NCBI GenBank assembly: GCA_019454045.1
Contig: SKCR01007813.1
Location: 62,001 to 126,000, forward strand
Direction of reading: 5' to 3'
Length of the DNA: 64,000 bases
From: Zanthoxylum bungeanum
Lineage: Eukaryota > Streptophyta > Magnoliopsida > Sapindales > Rutaceae
In this document: positions 35,371 through 44,932 of the stretch, piece after piece
Numbering within the stretch: position 1 is the stretch's first letter
Layout: every line of letters starts with the position of its first letter
Notes under the pieces: generated by a model
The model's input: the letters and a program-made list of their open reading frames with translations, nothing else
Told to the model about the DNA's origin: nothing
Database searches by the model: none
Translations under genes and position numbers: made by a program

Positions 35371-36497
35371 CTATTTTTCTGTCTTCGGTGCAGGCATTTT
35401 TGTGATTGCCTTGATCTTCTCAGAATCTACCTCTATTCCGCCCATTCCCACTCTATGACCAAGCAATTTCCCTGATGTCACCCCAAACACACATTTCTTG
35501 GGATTAAGCCGCATGTTGTATCTGTCAACTCTCTGAAGGAACCTTTCCAGTGCTTCAATCTGCCCAACTCTTGTCTCTGATTTCACCATCATGTCATCCA
35601 CATACACCTCAATCTCTCTGTGCATCAAGTCGTGGAAAAGTGTAGTGGCCATCCGCTGATAAGTAGCTCCCGCATTCTTAAGCCCAAACGACATTACCTT
35701 GTAACAGTAAGTACCCCACTCGGTAACAAATGCAGGCTTGCGTTTGTCTTCCTCAGCCATGAGAACCTGATTGTAACCTGAAAACCCATCTGCAAATGAA
35801 TACATAGCAGATAAAGCCGCACTATCAACCAGAACATCTATATGCGGCAGAGGAAAATCATCTTTCGGACAAGCCTTGTTGAGATCTTTGTAGTCTACAC
35901 ACATTCTGACCTTCCCGTCTTTCTTTGGCACCGGCACTATATTAGCCAACCACTCAGGATACTTCACTACTTCCAGGAACCCCACATCTATCTATTTCTT
36001 AACTTCCTCTCTGACTTTCTCAGCCTATTCTGGTCTCATCCGTCAGAGTTTCTATTTTACTGGCCTTGGTTCAGATAAGTTGGTATTGTGTGCTGGGCAA
36101 TGTTTCTGTCTACCCCAGGCATGTCCTCATAGGACCAAGCAAACAATTTGGCATATCTGACCAACACTTCTTCTAGTTTCTCCCTCTCTTCGGAGGTAAC
36201 TTCACTTGTAATCAGAATTTCCTTGGGACTCTCAGGTGTACCAAGGTTAAATGCAGTAGTTCTGGCCGAACTGATATCAAATATGCTTAATTCGTGCAGA
36301 GTAAATGGAAATGACTCAGACAAGTAAGCAAAAGAGATGTCTTTATTATTGGATAATGCATGAGTACATTCAAACAAATCGGGAAGGTAAATGTCTTCAT
36401 CATCTATAGGCATTTCTTCCTCTGTAACCAGGTTTTCCTTAGGCTTTTTGTTCTCTCCCAGAGTCAGGCTCTCCAACTTCATCAGTTCTTCCTCCAA
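35371..36497 (-). pseudogene. RT: E: RT lead-in and reverse transcriptase
   Basis: The lead-in (36497-36057) contains IYLPDLFECTHALSNNKDI and VLVRYAKLFAWSYEDMPGVD. Between 36056 and 35990 several stops replace codons in the segment leading to KVREEVKK. RT (35985-35371): IVPVPKKDGKVRMCVDYKDL, NKACPKDDFPLPHIDVLVD, SFADGFSGYNQV (Asp), WGTYCYKVMSFGLKNAGATY, EVYVDDMMVKS (YVDD intact) and LNPKKCVFGVTSGKLLGHRV. It ends at a stop after MPAPKTEK, where related proteins continue into the connection region. Confidence 0.93.
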
Positions 36498-36674
36498 TTC
36501 TCTTCTTCTTTCTTCACAATTTCTTCAACTATCGGCTTCTTACCCACATATCCTGGAAGATCTCAAACCCAGGTACCACAATCCCATTAACTTCTACAGG
36601 TTCAGGCTCCCCTTGATATCCTGAAGCTTGCACAAAACATTCCATCAGTTTCAGGCTTTTTTCTTGACCTTCGG

Positions 36675-37577
36675 CTATTCTTCATCAGACTTGTACCCCA
36701 AACCCTTCCGAGTAGTATGTCCTCTGAAATCTGCCAATTTTGAACCTTCACCCGGCTCAAACTTCATTTTTTTCATGATCCTAGCCAACCTAGGATCCAC
36801 CCACTCCTCAAAAGTAGCTGACACCTGAAACCTCGTGAAAGGTTGTATCTCTAAGGCGGCCACGACATTATCTATCTCAGCCCAGACAGTAACAACTTCA
36901 TACGGGAACTTGATCATCCGATGTAAAGTGGAAGGCACACCCCCAAGTTTGTGAAACCAAGGCCTTCCCAACAATAAGGCGAAAGTAGCCTGGATGTCCA
37001 GTACTGTGAACTCAACCTCATCTTCAATCGGGCCTGCCTTGACCATAGCCACAAAAGTACCCTCAACTCCCCTTTTGCTGTCATCATAAGCCTTAATAGT
37101 CATGCTGGAGGGGTCCAAGTCTGTTGCTTTCATACCTAATCTTGCCAGAATTTTCAGCGGGCACACATTGATGGACGAACCATCATCCACCATCACACAT
37201 GAAGTTATCTTGCCCCTCACCTCGGCCCTGATAAATAGAGGCCTATTATGATTTCTTCCTTCCGCCGGGAGTTCATCCTCAGAAAAAGATATCTGCAAAG
37301 CTTCTTTCTGAACTGACCCAACAAACATTGCAGAGTTAGCGTCTCCCGGTACCACAATCTTGCTCAAGGCCTCAACCATGGCCTGCCTATGCTCCCGAGA
37401 CGCACATAACAGTTCCCAGATACTCACTTGTGCTATAGTCTTCCTCAATTTCCTCAGTACTATATCCTCATCAGTATTTTCTGCAGTCTCAACCACTTCT
37501 CTGCCATCTGTCAAAACTTCCTTACCCTTTTCTGCCATATCATTGTAAAAATGACTGCTGCGCGTCATTCCCCTCAC
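36675..37577 (-). pseudogene. PR: E: Tat-type aspartic protease
   Basis: About 300 open codons. KTIAQVSIWELLCASREHRQ and EALSKIVVP precede the protease. The active-site region is SCVMVDDGSSINVCPLKIL, where DDGS occupies the place of the canonical D-T/S-G. VEFTVLDIQATFALLLGRPW, then HKLGGVPSTLHRMIKFPYE, closes the domain. It is in a different frame from gag, so a shift lies between 37904 and 37577. Downstream, 36675-36500 has stops. Confidence 0.9.
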
Positions 37578-38959
37578 TTCTTCCTCATTACTGCTAGAGA
37601 AATCAAGCGAAAAGTTTTTCCCCTACTCAGTCTCATCTTCACTAGTACTATCCCAGATTCCCAGGCAAAAGGCTTGAGGGTGAAAGGATTTTAGGACAAG
37701 GTCTTTTGGGAGGCCATAATTGATCATATAGGTTGGTGGTGGTACGGAACGGTAGTTGGGTAATGAGTTTCTGTGTGTGTCAGGCTGTTCTGTTTCTGGG
37801 TCAGGTATTTTCTTGGAGTCTATCAGGTCTTGGATTTCATGGCGGAGTTGGGCGCAGTTGTCGGTGTCATGGCCCTTCTGTTGGTGAAAGTGACAGTAAA
37901 AGCTTAGGTTATAATGTGATGGTGGGGGATTGGGTAATGGTTGGCTTCCAAGGGTTTTAAGAGCCCTTGCCTCTTCAATTTCTCTAGCATATTTGACAGG
38001 GGTCTTCCCAAGTTGGAAAATCTCCGGTTCCGGATAGCGGCAATCTCAGCAGAAACGGGCTTTGTTCCCGATGTTCCCCCAATGGGCCTCCTATTCAGAC
38101 AATAGAATTTTCTATTCTCGGCCTCTTCTTCCTCAATATCCATGACAGTTTCCCTCAACTGCCGAAAGTCTGTAATCATGGAGGTCATTCTCCTCAACTT
38201 GCTGTAAATGGAGGGCTTAGTGCCCTTGATAATCATTTTAATCTGGTCATTCTCTGAGGGCCTAGTCTGTATTTTCAACAACTGACCTCTCCATCGGTCT
38301 ACATACTCCTTAAAACTCTCCTCCGATTTTTGCTTAACATTCTCCAGATCGCGGAGTGACAGATCGATCTCTAGGTCAGTGACATACTGCTTCAGGAAGG
38401 CGTCAGCCAACTCCCTCCAATCTTCCTTCACGTTTTTCTCCAAACTGTGGTACCACACCATGGGAGCTCCCTCGAGCGACATTCCAAACATCTTCTGCAC
38501 TTGGCGCTGAGACAGGCCAACTGAACTCATGACTGATACAAACTATCGGAGATGCACCATTGGATCCCCATTCCCGTTAAACTTAGCCATATCAGACATC
38601 TTGAACTGTGCCGGCAACTGTTCCTCGAAAGTCAGTGTGTCATAATCCAGCAAATCTTCATTCTTACCCCTCATCTTGCGGGTAACTGACTCAACCTGAT
38701 CCCGAAGTTTCTGTAACTCTGCCTGAGACCCATATACTCTGCCTGCTGCATACTCTGCCATATCATCATCAAAAGTGGGGATATCATCCCCCAACCCATT
38801 CGGAGGCTCCTCACGCCTCACATTCTCAGAATTTCCCCCAGCACGGGGCACAGCCATACCAGCCACATCAGTAGTCAATGCTTGCAACTGTTCAGTAATC
38901 TTGGCGAGACCTTTCTCTAACTGATCCATATGGGATACCTCATTACCGGATTCACTCAT
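37578..38959 (-). pseudogene. gag: E: gag, one nonsense codon
   Basis: The start MSESGNEVSHMDQLEKGL at 38959 is chosen by comparison with the F gag, which begins MSTSDNEVSRIDQLENGF. DIPTFDDDMAEYAAGRVYGS, EEQLPAQFKMSDMAKFNGNG, then VHLR-stop at 38543-38545, where F reads Gln. The frame reopens without a shift: FGMSLEGAPMVWYHSLEKNV, LADAFLKQYVTDLEIDLSLR, SFKEYVDRWRGQLLKIQTRP, FSNLGRPLSNMLEKLKRQGL. Region 37904-37578 contains a Cys/His-type remnant (HFHQQKGHDTDNC) and the linker to protease, with a stop and a shift. Gag would form the virus-like particle. Confidence 0.92.
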
Positions 38960-40118
38960 GACTATTACTGTTCTTTTAATGAGCCTTGTTCCTTCTCTAA
39001 CCCAAACGGTATCTATGATGTCTTTTTGAGACATAGATGATGTTAACATGATATATGTATGTATGAGGTGCATGAGATGCATGTAACATATATAACATAC
39101 TAAATTAATTAAAATTTTCAAACAAATCGGCCCGTTATCATTTTAGAAGCTTTTGGGCTAACTGTCATAGGAGTGAACTCGTCCCAGTTTAAATGGCCCA
39201 ACAAGTTCACATCTCATGGCAATGAGCCCAACTAAATCCAAATGGTAATGTTCCGAACACAAGCACGAAGTGGCCCATCAATCACTTAGAAGCCTTTGTC
39301 CCAATCGTCATAAAATACGTTCTTGTCCCAGTTTAAATGGCCCAACAAGCCCATATCCCATGACAAATGGTCCAAATGGATCCAAACGACGATGTTCCCA
39401 AACACAAGCATAAAATAAAGATAATGCAAACATAAAACAATGATTTCTACAGAATGGCCCATCAACATTTCAGAAGCTTTCGGCCTAATGGTCATAAGGT
39501 ATGAACTCGCCCCAGTTTAAATGGCCCAGCAAGTTTGCATTTCTGACAATAGTCTAACTGCATCCAAATGAGGATGGTCCATAAGCACATATTCAAGGAA
39601 ATAATGGTTACTTTAACCATACAAACCCAGTCTATGGGTGGGTTCGCAAGAGTGTAGACAAAGACTCTCACCGGCGACGGATGGCCCACAACTAGGTCTC
39701 CCCAATCAAGGGTTTGAGCGACCAAGTGAGTGCACCCTTTTTTTATACACTAAGGTACGTGCCAATGAGCTATGGTGTGTGACTGACTGTCAAATGGATT
39801 TCCTGTTGTAGATTCCCCAGAGGGAGGGTGGAGCGAGGCTCTCTTAAGTACCCTACCCTCTTAGGCTCTTATCTCTTGGTGACAGGAATAAACAACGAGC
39901 CCTCCAAATTAGTCCATCACAATAGGCTACCAGTAGATGGCCATATAGATGCCTTCACAGCTTTTCCTTCTAGGAAGGTAGTGAATGAAAAAAGACACCA
40001 AACCATTACCTAGCCTTAAAATGCCCTTGATTAAACCCCCATTTTATCCATTATAGACACGGTCAATTAGAACATAAATCCAAACATTACAAGACAATAT
40101 TTCGGGGCCGATTCTCTA
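38960..40118 (-). other. Element E leader with three related repeat blocks
   Basis: 5' UTR between PBS and gag. A block centred on GTCCCAGTTTAAATGGCCCA occurs at 39181, 39325 and 39509 (plus-strand coordinates, spacings 144 and 184), each about 17-20 bases after a GTCATA. The F leader has the same three at 54041, 54184 and 54368. 39600-40118 shows no gene. Confidence 0.8.
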
Positions 40119-40138
40119 TCCCCAGTGGAGTCGGCAAA
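40119..40138 (-). promoter_or_regulatory. PBS of element E
   Basis: Minus strand TTTGCCGACTCCACTGGGGA, one base from the LTR. F has the undamaged form TCTGGCGACTCCACTGGGGA. This motif class is familiar from Tat-type elements; I do not assign the tRNA. Confidence 0.8.
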
Positions 40139-40139
40139 C

Positions 40140-42928
40140 TGTGGGAACACAGAAACTGGGCGACGCATGCTGTTATAGGCTCGCGGCCTAGTTGGGAGTA
40201 TGAAGTAGCCACGAGGGACTAAACCGGAGAAATAATGGAGTCGCCACCCGGTGTGAACCGAGAAAATGAGATTTAAGGCCGCACTCACCCCTCGCAAGGG
40301 AAGACCTCAAACCGTTGGGTTCGGAATGGTCCCTTACTTATGTCACTTGTAATGAAAGGATTTGTGCAATAATTTAATCAAGCTTAAGTAACACTTATTT
40401 CCAAGAGTATCATGCTTCTAAGTTCTCATGCATACATCAACAAGTTCATCTAAATTTACATGTAACACATATCCGAATTTGCATACAGCCTATTTGCATG
40501 TAATCTATGTCTCAATTTGCATACATAAAGATTAACATACGTCAAGCATACAAGTTAATAAACACATTATACTCATACATGTGGGGAATACAGACGAACG
40601 ACACCTACACAATCTTGCATAATGCATAGAAACAATCAGGTTCACCATACGAAGGAATAGCTACTAGGGACAATTATGTACGAAATCTGATGAAAATAAC
40701 TCAGCTCAGGGGGTGCGCGTTCGCGTAGCGTTCGAGAATGCGTTCAAACGGTAAACAGAAGGTTCGCGTTCGTATATCGTTCGAGAACGCGTTCGAACGG
40801 AGGCAGACCTGATGCATGAAACACTAAGAAGATGCGTACGCGTTCGCATAACGTTTGATAACGCGTTCGAACGGTAAACAGAAGGTTCACGTTCATGTGG
40901 AGTTCGGGAACGCGTTCAAACGGAACCAGACCTGATGCATAAAACACTAAGAAAATGCGTGTGCGTTCGCGTAGCGTTCGAGGACGCGTTCGAATGGTAA
41001 ACAAAAGGTTCATGTTCATGTGGCGTTCGAGAACACGTTTGAACGGAACCAGACCTGATGCATTCAACACATTCCTAGACAAACAAATCCACAATGTGGG
41101 ACCTCACGTATCTGATTGAACTCATCTCACATCCAATCGAATATACACCAACCGGCGCGGCAAAGCATCGTGGTAAATGATTTTAACCCCTCCAAATAGG
41201 GGACCTTTAATCCGACTTACTAAGCCCATACGCTCGATCGCGTCATGCATACAAAAATAAAGACAATGACATCAAACTTAGTATACCCGATTGAACATAT
41301 CTTACATCCAATCGAACACACATCAACCGGCGCGGCAAAGCATCGTGGTAAAGGATTTTAACCCCTCCAAAATAGGGGACCTTTAATCCGACTTACTAAG
41401 CCCATGCACTCGATTGCGTCATGCATACAAAAATAAAGACAATGACATCAAACTTAGTATGCCCGATTGAACATATCTTACATCCAATCGAACACACATC
41501 AACCGGCGTGGCAAAGCATCGTGATAAAGGATTTTAACCCCTCCAAATAGGGGACCTTTAATCCGACTTATTAAGCCCATGCACTCGATTGCGTCATGCA
41601 TCAAACTTAGTATGCCTGATTGAACATATGTTACATCCAATCGAACACACATCAACCGGCACGGAAAAGCATCGTGGTAAAGGATTTTAACCCCTCCAAA
41701 TAGGGGACCTTTAATCCGACTTACTAAGCCCATGCACTCGATTGCGTCATGCATACAAAAATAAAGACAACGACATCAAACTTAGTATGCCCGATTGAAC
41801 ATATCTTACATCCAATCGAACACACATCAACCGGCGCGGCAAAGCATCGTGGTAAAGGATTTTAACCCCTCAAAATAGGGGACCTTTAATCCGACTTACT
41901 AAGCCCATGCACTCGATTGCATCATGCATAAACAAGTAACATGCGGAATTCAAATGACGAAAAATAAATAAATCAAAGCAACATAAAACAAAGAAGGTGC
42001 CGTTTACTCAAGCGGTACGTGGAGTTGTATCCCAAGTACAGATCATACTACCGTCCATTCGGAATCGGCTATGAAATTTATGTCCGGGTTTCCATCCGAT
42101 ATACCGCGAGAGTTGACATATCTTTTATTTTATTCCAAGTCCACAACATACAATATTTCATGATACATGCATATTTATCTACTCAAGGGCCACAACATGC
42201 ATTTTGACATAACAATCATGCGAACAATGCTCAATGAATAATAAAAATAAAATTGAAAACGAATGTGGAAAATACCCTCAGGTCTAACCTTTTTTGCCGA
42301 CTTTCGTACTTGCGTGAGAATTATGTGTATGAGCTAGGGGAGTCATGTCTTGGTGAAGGGTTGTTTATATAGAGAATGGCTAAGGCTACTCCTTGTCTCA
42401 CAAGGAAGGGATTTGATTTTATGTTGAGCAAGGAAAGTCAAAGATTGAGGGGGACAAATTTGGTTTAGATTAGGAATTGAATATCTTTAAATTGGTTATG
42501 AGTGATTTAATTAGGCATGACATCTTTTTAATTTAGTATCTGATTTTGCTTAGTTAGAAAGTTAATATATTTGATTTATCTAAATTAGGTATGATTATAT
42601 TTTATGTTTTATTTAATTGGTAAATGGTTTAATTATTTTATCTATTCAATGTTTAATTTAATTAATATTTGATTTAATTTGGGTGTAATTTAAGGGCCTA
42701 GCAGCAAAACCAGAAATACCAACACCGTTCGAACGCCTCTTGACGTTCGAACGTGGTAACGAACGCAGCACGAACGAAAATAGTGAACTTGAGAAATGAA
42801 CTTAACGACATACTTATTCAGAATTTCCCCTTCCGACGTCCGTTTCCCGCAATATCCTTAACTAAAAAGGTAGTGCCTCCAACTGAGACTCATCATCGAG
42901 TTTCACATGCAAAAATGCAATGCCTACA
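40140..42928 (-). repeat. Element E 5' LTR
   Basis: 2789 bp, matching 29568-32237 with few changes. Its main length difference is one additional 175-bp unit (five units, 41110-41930, one of them shortened by about 20 bases). The TTCGAACG array is at 40715-41065. A 30-base deletion relative to the other LTR lies at about 42739. Confidence 0.92.
41110..41930. repeat. About 175-bp tandem repeat, five units
   Basis: CAACCGGCGCGGC-type cores near 41148, 41319, 41497, 41652 and 41826. Spacings are about 171-178, with one of about 155 where a stretch containing ATACAAAAATAAAG is missing (near 41600). Confidence 0.9.
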
Positions 42929-43240
42929 GTCATGAACGTAAATTGTAACTAAATGAACTTGAAGAGTTAATGAATGATTCATATGAGAACACGAAAATTC
43001 TTAAAGCTAAAACTAAGGCCTTTCATGATAGTCGGATTTCACAAAAAATATTTGATGTTGGTCAAAAGATTTTTCTTTATAATTCTCGTCTTCATTTATT
43101 TCCTGGAAAATTAAAATCCAAATGGAATGCCCATTCATTGTGAAACACTTTTACCCATACGGGGCTGTTGATATTGAGAATCCTAGGGATGGTGATGTAT
43201 TTAAAGTAAATGGACAGCGTCTGAAACATTTTTTGGAGTA
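42929..43240 (+). pseudogene. IN: C: integrase, C-terminal part
   Basis: Starts with the TSD GTCAT and continues the integrase cut at 29567: [59 protein letters not shown] frameshift near 43135 follows, then KHFYPYGAVDIENPRDGDVF and KVNGQRLKHFLE ending at TAA 43238-43240. This is the usual end of an Athila-type pol, so all that follows up to the LTR is extra. Confidence 0.92.
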
Positions 43241-43466
43241 ATCAAAATTTCAAGAAACCTTTTTCCTGTCAAATCCAGTATACCTTGATTTATGTCATTT
43301 TATTTTATTTTATGTTTAATATTGCTCTAATTTCCATTTTTCTTAGTTTTGCAGCATTTTTGTTTTTTTTATCTCACACCCTGGTAAAGCTGCGGATAAC
43401 GATACTCCGTGACTCAAAGTCGGTTATTTCAGTCTCCTAAAATTACTGATACCCTACAAACCAAAG
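43241..43466 (+). promoter_or_regulatory. Spacer after pol with a possible splice acceptor
   Basis: Non-coding, T-rich. It ends a pyrimidine-rich run with TTAGTTTTGCAG at about 43344-43355, a good plant 3' splice-site shape, about 110 bases ahead of the next ORF. In Athila elements the third gene is thought to be expressed from spliced RNA, so this could be its acceptor; inference only. Confidence 0.35.
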
Positions 43467-43925
43467 CATGGAAGAAACTCTCTCAAACCTCTATAAACAT
43501 TTCCATTCTCTTCCCCAAAATGCTCTGACAAAAATTTACAAAGAACACACATAAATGATGAGGCTTCTTATGATTCATGGTATTCCTAGTGATATCCGAT
43601 GGGTAATTGAAGCAAAAGTTCGCTTGGCAGGTGAGTCATCTGACACTTTCATTTCCTACATGTCTGGTTTAGGGAAAAACACCTATTCTAAAAAACGAAG
43701 AGCTAATCAATTAGGTGTTTGTTATAAGTGTGCATGATGTACGTGCAACACTCGTTGTCGTTCTTTAGGAATGGTGTCTGATAATCGCGAAGATAAAATT
43801 CTTAGGGATGACTTGAGTAAGGAGTCTTTATATGATATATCATTGACTCTTGAGATGCATCCTAGTGGATATGTTCATCGAGAGATTCGCAAGTTAAATA
43901 CACAATTTCAAAAAGAAAAAAAATA
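43467..43925 (+). pseudogene. C: accessory ORF with Cys cluster, function unknown
   Basis: Starting at the ATG at 43467 (MEETLSNLYKHFHSLPQNAL) one frame runs 153 codons to TAA at 43923, broken by TAA at about 43551 and TGA at about 43734. Notable is a cysteine-rich region GVCYKCA-stop-CTCNTRC (C-x2-C-x2-C-x-C-x3-C if the stop is a changed codon), preceded by a Lys/Arg stretch (KKRRANQLG) and followed by SLGMVSDNREDKIL and LTLEMHPSGYVHREIRKLN. After the stop another frame reads KRIRLPIYKKVGWEAYPRPI up to about 44077, probably the same protein after a frameshift. The position is that of the third (env-like) gene of Athila elements, but I see no transmembrane segment. It resembles a small nucleic-acid-binding protein; no family recognised. 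Confidence 0.55.
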
Positions 43926-44077
43926 ATACAGTCTCGGGAATCTGACTTTAAAAGAATCCGTTTGCCAATTTATAAGAAAGTTGGATGGGAAGCCTATCCC
44001 CGACCCATAGAGGGTGTTTAGGCCGTTATTGGACGTAAAACCAGAGGAAGATATGAGCCACAATCACAACTATCGGT

Positions 44078-44185
44078 ATATATTTTTAAATTATTGCTTT
44101 GATTTCCTATTTTGATTCACTTTTTGCCGACGGTATCTAACCTTTTTGTTCACGATCTATTTTCCTAATAATTGTCATTTTGCAG
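44078..44185 (+). other. Possible intron between the accessory ORF and the LOG copy
   Basis: Begins GTATATAT after CTATCG and ends in TCATTTTGCAG; the body is AT/T-rich with no ORF. It has the shape of a short plant intron. Unproven. Confidence 0.35.
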
Positions 44186-44281
44186 GTATTAGTGCATTTA
44201 TTACTCACCCTTTTCAGGATTTATAAATTCAGCTCGCCAATTCTCTCTCTTCAACACATCTAGCTAAGAGAGATAACACAA

Positions 44282-44932
44282 ATGAAGACAACTTCAAAAC
44301 GATGATTCACTAATATCTGTGTGTTTTGTGGAACTAGCTCCAGAACTAAACCAGAATTTGTTGAGGCTGCGAGAGAATTGGTAGAGTTATGGCAAACAGA
44401 AACATGCACTTAGTATATGGCGGTGGAAATCTTGGATTAATGAGGTGTATTTCAAAAGTTGTACAAGAAGGTGGCAGTCAAGTTTTGGGGATCATTCCAA
44501 AACCCTTAACAGAGGACAACATCATCGGAAAATCAAACGGAGAAGAATGTATTGTCCCAGGTATGTCTGAAAGACTCACTGAAATGATCAATCATGCTGA
44601 TGCTTTCATTGCTTTACCAGGTAGACTAGGAACGTTGGAAGAAATATTCATAGTTGTGTCATGGGCAAACTTGAATATTCACCAAAAACCCATTGGGCTA
44701 TTTAATGTTAACGGATTTTTCGATTTTATTTTTGTATTTCTTGAAGATGCCAAAAAACGGGTTTATTTCAAAACCGGTAAGAGATATCTTCCTAACTGCA
44801 AGAAAAGCTGATGATTTAATTGACCAACTCTTAGCTTATGAACCAAGAATAAACCCTATTCTTTCCAAATTGAACTGGTCTGGTAACAATCATGTCAAAA
44901 AGCGCAAAGTAAACCTGGACCTTAATCTCTAA
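44282..44932 (+). pseudogene. LOG-like: C: captured LOG-family gene (cytokinin riboside 5'-monophosphate phosphoribohydrolase), intronless and broken
   Basis: LOG enzymes release active cytokinin bases from their nucleotide 5'-monophosphates in the cytosol. ATG at 44282 (MKTTSKR), TGA at 44303-44305, then in the same frame FTNICVFCGTSSRTKPEFVE (the N-terminal VFCGSS block). A frameshift at about 44388 leads to NMHLVYGGGNLGLMRCISKV, GSQVLGIIPKPLTEDNIIGK, ADAFIALPGRLGTLEEIFIV and NIHQKPIGLFNVNGFFDFIF; a second shift near 44755 to KNGFISKPVRDIFLTARKAD, ILSKLNWSG and a basic tail VKKRKVNLDLNL, stop TAA 44930-44932. The diagnostic PGGxGTxxE box reads PGRLGTLEE, and the MxxRK box reads MSERL. The whole family length is covered without introns, although plant LOG genes normally have several, so this is a processed copy. 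It is on the same strand as C and inside its LTRs. Confidence 0.9.

Larger units (their letters stand above)
29568..42928 (-). mobile_element. Element E: Tat-type Ty3/gypsy retrotransposon, complete in structure
   Basis: 13361 bp with TSD GTCAT (29563-29567, 42929-42933) and LTRs whose ends read TGTGGGAACACAG...TGCCTACA on the plus strand. Minus-strand order: 5' LTR (42928-40140), PBS, leader, gag, protease, RT, RNase H, second RNase H, integrase, 3' UTR array, PPT, 3' LTR (32237-29568). The RNase H pair and RT sequence place it in the Tat/Ogre/Retand group. LTRs are highly similar by eye, so E is younger than C, but its genes already contain stops and shifts. Confidence 0.93.

Noticed and set aside
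32252..40139. Element E region as an endogenous pararetrovirus
   Set aside because: Integrase, TSD and LTRs are present and no movement protein or coat motif is seen.
43467..43925. Accessory ORF as a retroviral envelope gene
   Set aside because: No signal peptide or transmembrane segment visible; the Cys cluster suggests a different kind of protein.
44282..44932. LOG sequence as an ordinary host gene exon set
   Set aside because: No introns, stops and shifts present, and it is enclosed by C integrase on one side and C 3' UTR and LTR on the other, all in the same orientation.
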